Origin: SIG299 sp964544055
Lineage (GTDB): Bacteria > Bacillota > Clostridia > Lachnospirales > Lachnospiraceae
DNA: 64,000 nucleotides
Assembly (NCBI GenBank): GCA_964544055.1
Contig: CAZJAA010000011.1
Span: 1 to 64,000 of the forward strand
Direction: 5' to 3'
Each line of letters begins with the position of its first letter. Positions within the stretch are counted from its first letter, which is position 1. Positions 47,514 through 55,731 of this stretch are shown piece after piece. The notes beneath the pieces were generated by a model. That model was given only the letters and a program-made list of their open reading frames with translations, was not told where the DNA came from and did not search any database. The translations under genes were made by a program, and so were the position numbers.

Positions 47514-48944
47514 TTATGCTCCATAGTTCAATGTCGGTGCTGCTGCATCCTGTGCTGCGCCTTCAGCTGCGTCTTCGCCAACTTCCTTCAGCTGCTCCTG
47601 CGCTCTCTGGATGCCGATGATGCAATATCCTTCTTCCAGTGCGGATGATGTTTCATCTGTGTCCATGCAGATGATGTGCAGCTGCATCTGCTGTCCTGTT
47701 GCTCTGCCTTCTTTGAATTCCAGCACTTTGATGTCATCGCCTTCGCTGTACCCATCATTCTTCAGAATCATGTATGGCTTCAAGCCTGCTGCCACTCTCT
47801 CGAATTCCGATGCAGACATTCTGACGCACTTCATCTTCTTGTCGTCTGAAGGAAGATTCTGCATCTTCTCTTCCTGCTCCATCTCGCGCAGCTTCTTTGC
47901 TGTCTCTCTGTCGATGGCATCCTGTTCTTCACTGTATCTTTGCTCGTCCGTCTTCTCTGCTTCTGCCTTGTTTATGTACTGGTCGCAGCTGGTGCATGTG
48001 GATGTCTTCACATTGCATTCGGAATATCTCTGGCATCCGTAGCACAATGATGTGATTCCTTCAGGATGTGGTGTCTGATACTCCTCTTCTTCGGAATCCT
48101 CTGCCTGTTCATCCCCTTCAGCGTCTTCTGGCTCTTCATTGCCTTCGTAGTCCTTCAGATATTCCATCTGACCTTCCAGCTGTGCAGCTACTGCTTCCTC
48201 TGCCGCTGCCTGCTTCGCTTCCTTGACATCCTTGAATGTCAGGCTTCCTGTCTCTTTGTACTTTTCCAGCATTGCCTGCTGCGTTTCTGCATCCATTCCG
48301 CTGATTTCATACGCTGCGCTGAATGTCAGGCGACCTTCCTTCAGCTCTTCCGTGAATTCAGGAATCAGACGCTTGTTGATGCTCTCTATCTGTGCAATCT
48401 TTGTGCTGGTCATGTTCATCATGTCTGCAATCACATCACGAAGTCTTCCGCTGTTCAGCTTATATCCTGCCAGCGTCAGTCCATTGTCTTTCATGTACTG
48501 AAGTGATGCTTTCAGCTGCTTCTCTTCCTCCAAAATGTCCACGATGGTCTTGTCTCTGTATGAATTCGCCACAATCAGTTGCACTCGCTCTTCGTGTTCC
48601 TCCGCAGGCGACTTGACCTGACATGTCACCATCTCAAATTCTTCGAAGCCCCGCTGCACAAGCAGCGTCAATGCTCTCCATCTCTTCTCGCCTGATATGA
48701 TGCGATACTCGCCCTTCTCGCATGGCGCATATGCCACCACAAGATTCTCCATCAATCCTGCTGCCAGAATATCCTGTGCCAGCTTCTCGATGCCTGACAT
48801 TGAATAAAAATTCATATCATTCGGATATATCTTCTTGATACTGATGTCTCTGGTGCGGAATCTCGCCTTTGCTGTATCGTCCGCAGTTCCTGCCGCCTTC
48901 GTGTTCTTGTTTAATGCGTCCATGACGCTCCATCCTGTTGCCAT
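47514..48944 (-). CDS. ParB/Spo0J-family protein with zinc site and DUF3850-like domain
   Basis: 476 residues from the ATG at 48942-48944 (GAGGAGG in front). ParB N-domain: YRIISGEKRWRALTLLVQRG (the GEKRxRA box used for CTP binding), then the helix-turn-helix region (LRDVIADMMNMTSTKIAQIE). Acidic linker, a cysteine cluster (CYGCQRYSECNVKTSTCTSC) and a C-terminal PUA/ASCH-like part (CVRMSASEFERVAAGLKPYM, LEEGYCIIGI). It probably binds a phage parS-like site and works with ParA. Confidence 0.85.
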   Translation of the reverse strand: MATGWSVMDALNKNTKAAGTADDTAKARFRTRDISIKKIYPNDMNFYSMSGIEKLAQDILAAGLMENLVVAYAPCEKGEYRIISGEKRWRALTLLVQRGFEEFEMVTCQVKSPAEEHEERVQLIVANSYRDKTIVDILEEEKQLKASLQYMKDNGLTLAGYKLNSGRLRDVIADMMNMTSTKIAQIESINKRLIPEFTEELKEGRLTFSAAYEISGMDAETQQAMLEKYKETGSLTFKDVKEAKQAAAEEAVAAQLEGQMEYLKDYEGNEEPEDAEGDEQAEDSEEEEYQTPHPEGITSLCYGCQRYSECNVKTSTCTSCDQYINKAEAEKTDEQRYSEEQDAIDRETAKKLREMEQEEKMQNLPSDDKKMKCVRMSASEFERVAAGLKPYMILKNDGYSEGDDIKVLEFKEGRATGQQMQLHIICMDTDETSSALEEGYCIIGIQRAQEQLKEVGEDAAEGAAQDAAAPTLNYGA

Positions 48945-48961
48945 TGTCATTCCTCCTCGTT

Positions 48962-49219
48962 TCATATCTCGCTGTGTCCTGTCAACGCTGCTGCAATTCT
49001 CTTGTATTCTCTTTCTGCATCCAGAATCTTCACTTCCAGCGTGTCCAGTCGCTTGAATAGTAGCTGTATTTCTTTATCTGGCACATTCTCGCCATTCTTC
49101 AGCAGTATTCCGATTATTGTCACTTTGTCCGTCTGGCACAAGTCCGCAAGAATCGGAATCTGCTTTCTTTGGTCTTTTGCTCCGCGATACATCGCACAGA
49201 TTTCATGCTCTGTCATCAT
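48962..49219 (-). CDS. Small phage protein with possible HTH
   Basis: 85 residues, MMTEHEICAMYRGAKDQRKQ at the start; ILADLCQTDKVTIIGILLKN resembles a short helix-turn-helix. 18 bases before the parB-like gene. Function unknown. Confidence 0.6.
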   Translation of the reverse strand: MMTEHEICAMYRGAKDQRKQIPILADLCQTDKVTIIGILLKNGENVPDKEIQLLFKRLDTLEVKILDAEREYKRIAAALTGHSEI

Positions 49220-49359
49220 TCTTCGCTTTCCTCTGTTTCTTTCAGTATCAGGTCAGGACAGCCATCACACAGCTGTCCATTCTCTGCACATTGCTCCTGC
49301 TCATGTTCCGTCAGATTCTTCATCGTTTTCTCATACCACCTGCAATATGCTTCCTGCAT
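49216..49359 (-). CDS. 47-residue cysteine-containing peptide
   Basis: MQEAYCRWYEKTMKNLTEHE at the start, then CAENGQLCDGCPD. The four to five cysteines could bind zinc. Coupled to both neighbours (TGATG overlaps), with GAGGAGG in front. Function unknown. Confidence 0.55.
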   Translation of the reverse strand: MQEAYCRWYEKTMKNLTEHEQEQCAENGQLCDGCPDLILKETEESEE

Positions 49360-49760
49360 CACACTTCCTCCTCTGTGTCAGATTCGGACACCGCCAGAAT
49401 TATCTGCATTCTTTCCAGCTCTTCCTTCTTTGCGTGATACAGGTCGCAGCAGTTCTCTGACGCTTCGTCATCTATGTACTTATTCAGGAATCGCTTCAGC
49501 TTCTCTGCGTCCACCACAATCTTCAGCAGTGCAAGTGCTTCGCTCATTACCTTCTTCAGTCTCTTGTCGGTTTTTATCTTCCCATCTTCATCAATCTCTG
49601 CCAGTCTTTTCAGGTATTCTTTGTCATCGAAGCTGACCAGCTCTGTCACTTCCTTCACAATTCCTGCGACTTCTTTTCGGTATCTCTCCGCTTCTTCAGC
49701 TGCTGCCTTCAGCTCCTCGAAGGTCTGGATGCTGATTGTCACTGTGCCATCAATTTTCAT
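49359..49760 (-). CDS. Helical phage protein between parA and parB
   Basis: 133 residues; coiled-coil-like (FEELKAAAEEAERYRKEVAG), and ECLD-free C-terminus with DEASENCCDLYHAKKEELER. Starts five bases after the parA stop. No family recognised. Confidence 0.6.
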   Translation of the reverse strand: MKIDGTVTISIQTFEELKAAAEEAERYRKEVAGIVKEVTELVSFDDKEYLKRLAEIDEDGKIKTDKRLKKVMSEALALLKIVVDAEKLKRFLNKYIDDEASENCCDLYHAKKEELERMQIILAVSESDTEEEV

Positions 49761-49764
49761 CCTG

Positions 49765-50544
49765 CTACACCTCCATCTCCTTCAGAAGCTCATATACCAC
49801 ATTGCGATAGTCCTGCGTCACGATGCAGCCTTTTGAAAACTTTGGCAGCGGAATGTGTGACATGGTCGCCTTCTCTGCGATGATTGACCTTCTGACTGGT
49901 GTGGCGAAGCAATCATGTCCTGATACTTCCTTCAGCCACTGCTCCACCTGAAGCGATGTCTGATTCTTCTGGCGCATTGTCAGCAGCACCTTTGCTCTGA
50001 TGTTCGGATTGAAGCTCTTCAGGTCTTCAATCTGCATCTGTGTATTCTCGATGCCTTCCATCTCGAAGCCACCGACCTTCGCAGGAATGATGACCATATC
50101 AGCTGCGCACAGTACATTGATGACTGTCATGTCCATTAGTAGTCCGCAATCTACAATGCAATAGTCATACGCATCCTTCACTTCCTGCATCGCTTCTGCG
50201 AATCGGTCAATCTGTCTTTCATCTGTTCGCAGCAGGATATTCATATTCGTGCGCATCAGATATCCATTCGCAGGAATGATGTCGATGTGGCTGTACTCTG
50301 TCGGCTGTATCAGGTCTGATGTGGAATATCTGCCGCCCAGACAGCGATGATGTTCTAAAAGCTCCGACATGCCTGCGCCTTCAGGCTCGAATCGCCCGAA
50401 TGTCATTGACATGTTGCCCTGCTGGTCTGCGTCCACTGCCAGCACTCTCTTCGTCCTCTCTTCGCCCAGTATGTAGGCGATGCTTGATGCGGTCATGGTC
50501 TTGCCGATGCCGCCCTTTTGATTCATGATTGCAATAATTTTCAT
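49765..50544 (-). CDS. ParA-family partition ATPase
   Basis: 259 residues. Deviant Walker A MNQKGGIGKTMTASSIAYIL with the signature lysine, VLAVDADQQGNMSMTFG (A'), DYCIVDCGLLMDMTVINVLC (Walker B). ParA ATPases position DNA cargo together with ParB. Together with the ParB-like gene 820 bases downstream this suggests an extrachromosomal, plasmid-like stage of the phage. Confidence 0.92.
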   Translation of the reverse strand: MKIIAIMNQKGGIGKTMTASSIAYILGEERTKRVLAVDADQQGNMSMTFGRFEPEGAGMSELLEHHRCLGGRYSTSDLIQPTEYSHIDIIPANGYLMRTNMNILLRTDERQIDRFAEAMQEVKDAYDYCIVDCGLLMDMTVINVLCAADMVIIPAKVGGFEMEGIENTQMQIEDLKSFNPNIRAKVLLTMRQKNQTSLQVEQWLKEVSGHDCFATPVRRSIIAEKATMSHIPLPKFSKGCIVTQDYRNVVYELLKEMEV

Positions 50545-50571
50545 GATGTGTGTCTCCTTCCTTGTCTCTGT

Positions 50572-51018
50572 TTATTCTTCCAAGTTTTCCAGCTCTCTTT
50601 CAAAGTCTCTGATGCAGCCATACACATCGCAGCATTCACAGGCTTCCACAAGTCCTCTTTCTGGACATCTGTCGCACTGCTTATCATGCTCCGCGATTTC
50701 TCTGCGCAGCTCTTCGATTCTGTCTCTGTTCGCACTCTTCAGCCTGATGGTGTAGTACAATGTCAGCTGCAAGTCGCTGAAGCTGTATTCTGGTGTTTCT
50801 TCTGGCATCAGTGGCTTCATCAAGCCCAGCTCTTCCCATTTCTTGTGTTTTATCTCTGGAATTGTCCTGAAACTCTCCACTTCCATGTCCATCAGCTTCG
50901 ATGTCAGCTGCTGCATTTCCAGCGATGCCTTGTACCCTGTGAATATCACTTCGCCATCCTTGATGACTTGTACTCTGTCAGGATTGTGAAGATATGGCAT
51001 GATGTCCTTCATTGTCAT
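50572..51018 (-). CDS. Phage protein with C-terminal cysteine cluster
   Basis: 148 residues from the ATG at 51016-51018 overlapping the nuclease stop. MTMKDIMPYLHNPDRVQVIK, later CDRCPERGLVEACECCDVYG, a probable zinc site. Directly before parA in the operon. Function unknown. Confidence 0.6.
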   Translation of the reverse strand: MTMKDIMPYLHNPDRVQVIKDGEVIFTGYKASLEMQQLTSKLMDMEVESFRTIPEIKHKKWEELGLMKPLMPEETPEYSFSDLQLTLYYTIRLKSANRDRIEELRREIAEHDKQCDRCPERGLVEACECCDVYGCIRDFERELENLEE

Positions 51019-51473
51019 CACAGCTGCTTCACCTTCCCTTCCTTCAGGATGCTGCAATTCTCAATGTGCATCCTGTTTTCTCCTCCGCCAGTGTCAATCG
51101 GTTTCAGCTTCAGATACTCTTCAATGACCGCTGTGGCTTCTTCTGCTCCGTAACACACCGCGCAGAAGTGTCCGAATCCTGCTGCCGCCTTCAGGAATTC
51201 CTTCTGACTGTCCTGAAGCCTTCCGTCTGCGTACTTCATTTCGATGTACAGTCCGATGTATTTGCCCTTCGGCACTGGAAGATGAAGGTCAGGCACTCCT
51301 GCCAGCACTCCCATCGCCTTCAGCTTGACCGCTTCCTGCTTGTTCCTGCTGCCGCCATTCGGACAGTGATGCAGCCACTTCAGCTCTGGATATGTACTGA
51401 TGCGCCATCTGCACCAGTCAATCACATTCATCTGTTCTGTATCTTCACTTCGCAGCATGTATCTTCGATTCAT
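51018..51473 (-). CDS. VRR-NUC (PD-(D/E)XK) nuclease
   Basis: 151 residues from the ATG at 51471-51473 (GGAGG in front); a longer frame upstream is the other-phase reading of the neighbour. NGGSRNKQEAVKLKAMGVLA, GVPDLHLPVPKGKYIGLYIE, MKYADGRLQDSQKEFL show the VRR-NUC core: GVPDL (Asp), IEMK (Glu-x-Lys). Such nucleases are common in phages near replication genes and may act on junctions or recombination intermediates. Confidence 0.85.
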   Translation of the reverse strand: MNRRYMLRSEDTEQMNVIDWCRWRISTYPELKWLHHCPNGGSRNKQEAVKLKAMGVLAGVPDLHLPVPKGKYIGLYIEMKYADGRLQDSQKEFLKAAAGFGHFCAVCYGAEEATAVIEEYLKLKPIDTGGGENRMHIENCSILKEGKVKQL

Positions 51474-51805
51474 CGGATGACCTCCAATCTCTTCAAGTCT
51501 TCCAGTACATTGCCAGTCAATCCCAGCTGCTGCATCTTTCTGACTGCTGCCATGCTGACAATCCCTGTCATTCTGTTTAGCCACACCTGAAGCTCGCCTT
51601 TGTTTCTGCGATACATGTCGCGCACCTCTTCTCTGTGATGCACCATCAGCCCCATTCCTCTTGCTGTGATGGCATTCCATTCCTTTGTGTTCTGACGGAT
51701 GCCTGCCTTTTTCAGCTCTTTTTCGATATACTTCACGCAGAATATCTCTGCATCCGTGACAGCTGCTGCCAGCTCGTCCACCATCATCATTCCTTTACTG
51801 CTCAT
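51470..51805 (-). CDS. Small helical phage protein
   Basis: 111 residues; MVDELAAAVTDAEIFCVKYI and ARGMGLMVHHREEVRDMYRR. Overlaps the VRR-NUC gene by four bases and the end of the transglycosylase gene. No family recognised. Confidence 0.55.
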   Translation of the reverse strand: MSSKGMMMVDELAAAVTDAEIFCVKYIEKELKKAGIRQNTKEWNAITARGMGLMVHHREEVRDMYRRNKGELQVWLNRMTGIVSMAAVRKMQQLGLTGNVLEDLKRLEVIR

Positions 51806-52670
51806 TTTCCACACTCCTTCCTCTGTTCATCCACATTTCCCATTTTTCCTGCTTCAGTTCTTCAGCTCTCTTCATGATTCTTTCGTTGTATGAATACCAG
51901 TGAATGCCCTGCGACCACAGATGCTTCTTCGCTCCATTCATTCCGTAGTTGTATGCTGCCAGCGTGTCCACCATCTGAAGCTCATTGTCATCCAGCTGTG
52001 CCTGAAGTTCCGCAAGGAAATCAACTCCGACAAGTATGTTGTGGTACGGATTTGTCAGGTCGTTCATTCCCAGACGCTCCATCCTGTCACTGTGCCACTT
52101 TTCCTGAATCTGCATCAGCCCGATGCTTCCTCCGTCATCTCCGACTGCATCCCAGACGAAGTGACTTTCCTGCTCAATCATGGCGAATACAACTTCATAA
52201 TCAATTCCATAATTCTTGCAGACGATGTATGTGTACACTTGCGCAATCACAGGAAATGCGCCGCCTGCTGCCTTTGATTCCTCTGATATTTCGTGGTAGA
52301 AAAAGCCTTCCACATCATCCACGCTCCAATCCTGCGACATCTGATTCCATGGATATTCGCATTCGCCATATAGTTCTTCGATTCCGTATATCGTGGTCAT
52401 ATCTATCTCTGGTGTCTGCACTGCTGTTGTCTCATTCTCTGACACCTGTGCTTCTGTTGATACCTCTGCCGATGTCGGCTGCTCCTGTTCCTTCGTCTCC
52501 ATGTTTCCGATTGCGTAGCTGGCGCATCCGCTAATCGCTGCAATCAGAAGCGCCACGACTGCTGCCAGCAGGATTCTGTTCCTGAATACCTGATTTTGTC
52601 TGCGTCTGCGCTTTACTTCTCGCCTTCTCTGGCGGCGCAGCTCCTCTCTTTCGTACTCCGTCAGTACCAT
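51795..52670 (-). CDS. Membrane-anchored lytic transglycosylase (SLT type)
   Basis: 291 residues from the ATG at 52668-52670; frame upstream of it is the shadow of the Rep gene. A basic N-terminus with one membrane helix (RILLAAVVALLIAAISGCAS), an acidic linker and an SLT domain: VVFAMIEQESHFVWDAVGDD (catalytic Glu in IEQES), SIGLMQIQEKWHSDRM, TLAAYNYGMNGAKKHLWSQG. Such proteins are known from conjugative elements and phages for local wall opening. Its place in the early operon beside Rep, not with the tail genes, is unusual. Confidence 0.85.
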   Translation of the reverse strand: MVLTEYEREELRRQRRREVKRRRRQNQVFRNRILLAAVVALLIAAISGCASYAIGNMETKEQEQPTSAEVSTEAQVSENETTAVQTPEIDMTTIYGIEELYGECEYPWNQMSQDWSVDDVEGFFYHEISEESKAAGGAFPVIAQVYTYIVCKNYGIDYEVVFAMIEQESHFVWDAVGDDGGSIGLMQIQEKWHSDRMERLGMNDLTNPYHNILVGVDFLAELQAQLDDNELQMVDTLAAYNYGMNGAKKHLWSQGIHWYSYNERIMKRAEELKQEKWEMWMNRGRSVENEQ

Positions 52671-53577
52671 CTCTTCTTCTCGCTCCTTTCTCCTTCGGCT
52701 TGTGTAGCCTTGCGTATATGTAAAATCTGCCATTGAAGTCGTTGTATCTGACCTCTGCATTCCTGAAGGTATATCCACCTTCGCTGTACCACTTTTCGAA
52801 TAATGGCTGGATGGCAGCGTGATTCTTTGCCATCTCCTGCACTTCCTTCTGCTTGAATTTATAGTGGTTTTTCTTCTCCTTCGGCTTGCGCAGATTCTTT
52901 GATGGTGTCCATCTCTTCTGTCCTTTTCCAGATGGCTGCTTCGTGATGTAGTTTGCCATTCCTGACAGTCCATTTTCATCCTTGTCCAGCCTTCTGACTT
53001 CATTCCTCTTGCCATGTGTCCACAGCTTCTCCACTGTGTCCATGTCCATCTCTCCATCCAAGACGATGTGATGATGCCATCTGCCATTCTTGCTGCATTC
53101 CGTCACATAGACATATCTGGCATTCTTCAGCCCTGCCTTCTTTCTGTGGTAGTTCAGCTTTTTGATGTATCTCTGCATGTTCTGCTGCGCCACTTCCATG
53201 CTGGCAGGCATCTGGTCATCGGTGTATGTGAATGTCGCCCAGATGTCTTCATCCGTGAAATTCTCATTGATGACACGCTCGCACTGCTTCCTGCTGTTCT
53301 TCTCATTCAGATTGCGCTGCGCCTGTCTCTGTTTCTTCTTTCTGGCTTCATCTGGTATCTGTGAAGCCTGCTTCTTTGTGAATTCTGGATATATCTCAAC
53401 TTCCAGCTGTTCTCCTGCTTTTATCTCCTTTGTGCAGTAGACGCTCTTTGCCTTCTGATTCTTCAGCATCTGCTCCACGAAGTATTCATCAAGGCATTCT
53501 ATCTGATGGACATATGCTGCTTCGTAGTCATACTCTATACATGCTGCCTTCTGTCTCTTTCTTCTTTTCTGTTCCAT
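52531..53577 (-). CDS. HUH-type rolling-circle replication initiator
   Basis: 348 residues. Motif 1 ATFTYTDDQ (116-120), HUH motif GRWHHHIVLDG (His168-170), and the tyrosine motif GMANYITKQ (Tyr210, Lys213), in the order of single-tyrosine Rep proteins of small plasmids and some phages. Basic C-terminus (RRRDGTDGVRKRGAAPPEKA). It should nick a double-strand origin and start rolling-circle replication. A dsDNA siphovirus using an HUH Rep together with ParAB and a transposase is an unusual combination. Confidence 0.85.
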   Translation of the reverse strand: MEQKRRKRQKAACIEYDYEAAYVHQIECLDEYFVEQMLKNQKAKSVYCTKEIKAGEQLEVEIYPEFTKKQASQIPDEARKKKQRQAQRNLNEKNSRKQCERVINENFTDEDIWATFTYTDDQMPASMEVAQQNMQRYIKKLNYHRKKAGLKNARYVYVTECSKNGRWHHHIVLDGEMDMDTVEKLWTHGKRNEVRRLDKDENGLSGMANYITKQPSGKGQKRWTPSKNLRKPKEKKNHYKFKQKEVQEMAKNHAAIQPLFEKWYSEGGYTFRNAEVRYNDFNGRFYIYARLHKPKEKGARRRDGTDGVRKRGAAPPEKARSKAQTQTKSGIQEQNPAGSSRGASDCSD

Positions 53578-53795
53578 CCTCTTCCTTCTCCCTGTTCTTC
53601 CTACATCTGAATCCCATATGTCTATATATAAATTTCCGTGAAGTGTTAGTATCTATTACAAGGACGGAAAAGTGCGTATTCCCTTGACTTTTCAGGCTTT
53701 TTGCAGTACACTATCTGTAGATGTGTGTTGACCTTAAAAGTCAGCAGTTAGCCTTCGACAGCCGCCAAGCAATGTCGAAGGCTTTTTCTTTTCCA
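53578..53795. other. Intergenic region upstream of rep; possible replication origin
   Basis: 218 bases without a gene. Contains TTTCCGT...ACGGAAA (about 53631-53670, 24-base loop), an AT-rich TATATATAAA stretch, a plus-strand promoter-like sequence and a plus-strand terminator. A double-strand origin for the HUH Rep could lie here or inside the rep gene. Confidence 0.35.
53719..53792 (+). ncRNA. Candidate small RNA upstream of rep
   Basis: A promoter-like TTGACT, 17 bases, TACACT (53684-53712) is followed after about 70 bases by a terminator (AGCCTTCGACA / TGTCGAAGGCT, 53750-53783, then TTTTCTTTT), all on the plus strand, opposite to every gene around. If made, it would be antisense to the rep leader transcript. 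Confidence 0.35.
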
Positions 53796-54113
53796 TCAAT
53801 CTTTTTGATTCGCTCTGATTTCCAGAATCTCCAAGATGTAGTATCTCTTTCCTGCTTCCGCGCCCCACTCTGGCTTCCCTTCGCCCCTGCGCAGCTTGCA
53901 CAATGCGATGAAGGAAGGACTGTCGCCCGAATATCCATTTCTGAAGATGATTTCCTTCGCGGGGCATTCTGCATCCAATCCAAACATGAAGCGGCATCCG
54001 AAGACGCTTTCGAAGCGTGTCTGGTAGTATTTCTTGATATCTCTGTATTCCTCTTTCTTCTCACCTGATAGAATCATGTCATACCACTTCTTCTTGATAG
54101 GTAGTACCAGCAT
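53796..54113 (-). CDS. ASCH-domain protein
   Basis: 105 residues from ATG 54111-54113. MLVLPIKKKWYDMILSGEKK, EEYRDIKKYYQTRF, and the C-terminal YYILEILEIRANQKD fit the ASCH/PUA-like fold (WYDxILSGEKxxEYR). ASCH proteins bind RNA or nucleotides; phage function unknown. Confidence 0.75.
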   Translation of the reverse strand: MLVLPIKKKWYDMILSGEKKEEYRDIKKYYQTRFESVFGCRFMFGLDAECPAKEIIFRNGYSGDSPSFIALCKLRRGEGKPEWGAEAGKRYYILEILEIRANQKD

Positions 54114-54115
54114 TG

Positions 54116-54547
54116 TCAATCTTCCTCCTTCATTTCGTTCTTGAATGCCTGCATGAAGCTGTGTCCATCATGCGCCACCTTCAGCTCTTTCTTCCTGAAG
54201 GAATTCTCATATATCATCTGCTTGCAGCATGGACATTCGTGCCATTCTCCCTTTGGATATGCGCTGCACATGATTACAGTCGAACAATGTCGGCAATACA
54301 GCGGATATACTGTGATTTCTTCGAAGTTGACTGTGTGATTTATCTGATACTCGAAGTTGTCTAGTTCTTCCAGCTGCTCTCTTCTTCTGTCCGCGGCAGC
54401 TTCCTGTCTTCTGTATGCGCCACCGACTCCATAAAATTGCTGCGTGTCATCCATTTTTTGCTCATACAGCTCAATCTCTGCATTCAGTTTGCGTCTTCTC
54501 TCTGCGATGATATCCTTCATCAGCTCTCGAATCGGCTTCACTCTCAT
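54116..54547 (-). CDS. Zinc-ribbon phage protein with coiled coil
   Basis: 143 residues. A coiled coil (RRRKLNAEIELYEQKMDD) followed by a four-cysteine ribbon (CRHCSTVIMC ... CPCCKQM). Overlaps its neighbours by a few bases. Function unknown. Confidence 0.6.
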   Translation of the reverse strand: MRVKPIRELMKDIIAERRRKLNAEIELYEQKMDDTQQFYGVGGAYRRQEAAADRRREQLEELDNFEYQINHTVNFEEITVYPLYCRHCSTVIMCSAYPKGEWHECPCCKQMIYENSFRKKELKVAHDGHSFMQAFKNEMKEED

Positions 54548-55092
54548 TGCTTGTCCTCCTCTCGCTCAATCATCGGAAGAATGCTCTTGTTCTGCATCCC
54601 ATCCATCATCATCTTCATTCGCATGTAGTCCTCCATGGACATCTTGTCGTCATCATCTTCCCTGTCCTCTCGCGGTGTCATTGCGAAGATGCGATGCTTC
54701 TGGATGAAGGCTGACAAGAAGAAGGACACTTCTTCCTTCCATAAACTGCAATAAAATTCATATTCAATCTGAATCTGCAATGCCTGTGCTTTTGTGCAGG
54801 CGATTCCATATGTACTCTTGCTGCCTTTTCCATATCTGTATGTGTATGCGTGCTTTCTGTAATCAGGCACTATCTTGAAAAATAGCTGGTGAAGTAGCTG
54901 ATACTCGAATTTGTCATGATACTTGAAGTCATGGTCTTCCAGCTTGTCCTCTGACAAGTCAGCTTCTTCAATGTTGTACTTCTTCATCAGCTGTTCCAGC
55001 TTCTTCTGTGCGCCTTCCTTTTCGCCGCCGACACCGCGCTCTGCCAGTGCTTGCAGCTTCTTCAATAGCTCCATTTTCTTTTCATCAATCAC
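54544..55092 (-). CDS. DUF2786-like phage protein
   Basis: 182 residues. N-terminal LLKKLQALAERGVGGEKEGA, QKKLEQLMKKYNIEEADL fits the DUF2786 helix pair; YGIACTKAQALQIQIEYEFY is the typical following segment; the C-terminus is acidic and Met-rich. Such proteins accompany transposition or replication genes in several phages. Function unknown. Confidence 0.65.
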   Translation of the reverse strand: MIDEKKMELLKKLQALAERGVGGEKEGAQKKLEQLMKKYNIEEADLSEDKLEDHDFKYHDKFEYQLLHQLFFKIVPDYRKHAYTYRYGKGSKSTYGIACTKAQALQIQIEYEFYCSLWKEEVSFFLSAFIQKHRIFAMTPREDREDDDDKMSMEDYMRMKMMMDGMQNKSILPMIEREEDKQ

Positions 55093-55274
55093 AGTCTTTC
55101 CTGACCTCCTTCTCGCTCTCTGATTATGTATCTGCGCTCGTTCTCTGCCTTGTCCATCTCTTCAATCCCACATGCTCTGATGTTCAGGCTCTGCGCCTTC
55201 CTGACTGCATTGCATCGCATCTGAAGTCCGCTGCCGATGCTCTTCTTTGTCAGTGTGTCAATGATATAAAACAA
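55089..55274 (-). CDS. 61-residue phage protein
   Basis: MFYIIDTLTKKSIGSGLQMR at the start, basic C-terminus (RRYIIREREGGQERL). Coupled to the DUF2786-like gene, with GAAGGGAAGGTGATGG-like ribosome site. Function unknown. Confidence 0.5.
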   Translation of the reverse strand: MFYIIDTLTKKSIGSGLQMRCNAVRKAQSLNIRACGIEEMDKAENERRYIIREREGGQERL

Positions 55275-55321
55275 TCCATCACCTTCCCTTCTGGCAAGTC
55301 ACTTGCACTGTGTTTGCCTTT

Positions 55322-55456
55322 TCACATTAAAAAGGACGAAAACTTGTTGACCATCCACGCAGCTTCTGGCATTCTGCGCCTGCCGCCATGTTTCCACAGT
55401 GTACATCTGATGTCTTTCGGCTTGCCATCGTCAGGCTGCACATTGCCATTGTGCAA
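55322..55456 (-). CDS. Possible 44-residue protein (TTG start)
   Basis: Frame with LHNGNVQPDDGKPKDIRCTL then WKHGGRRRMPEAAW. It fills the 212-base gap between two small genes and reads like a protein, but has no good ribosome site; a hairpin (ACAGGGC-TGCT-GCCCTGT, 55459-55476) lies just before it. Confidence 0.25.
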   Translation of the reverse strand: MHNGNVQPDDGKPKDIRCTLWKHGGRRRMPEAAWMVNKFSSFLM

Positions 55457-55486
55457 CGACAGGGCTGCTGCCCTGTTTCGGCTCTT

Positions 55487-55711
55487 TTAGATTTCATCTA
55501 TGACCGATATAATGTCATCGCATTGTCCATATGCTTCATCAAGCATGTCGATGTATTCTTCCATCTGCTGTCCTTTTTCTCCGTACTGGATGCTTTCAGG
55601 AAGGTTGTCATGTGCTTCCTGTTCTTCGTCCTTCACACTTTCGATGATGCTCTGCGCTTCCGCAATCAGTTCTGATGCTCTTGCCAGCTCTTTTCTTCTC
55701 TGTTTATTCAT
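55487..55711 (-). CDS. Small acidic helical phage protein
   Basis: 74 residues from ATG 55709-55711 (GAGGAGGAG in front): RRKELARASELIAEAQSIIE, MLDEAYGQCDDIISVIDEI. Function unknown. Confidence 0.55.
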   Translation of the reverse strand: MNKQRRKELARASELIAEAQSIIESVKDEEQEAHDNLPESIQYGEKGQQMEEYIDMLDEAYGQCDDIISVIDEI

Positions 55712-55731
55712 TCTCTTTTCTCCTCCTCTTT

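Noticed and set aside
51474..51680. A longer start for the VRR-NUC nuclease
   Set aside because: The extra residues are an out-of-phase reading of the neighbouring gene; GGAGG precedes the ATG at 51473.
52671..53087. A 139-residue N-terminal extension of the transglycosylase
   Set aside because: It overlaps the rep gene in another phase; the membrane-anchor start at 52670 is more plausible.
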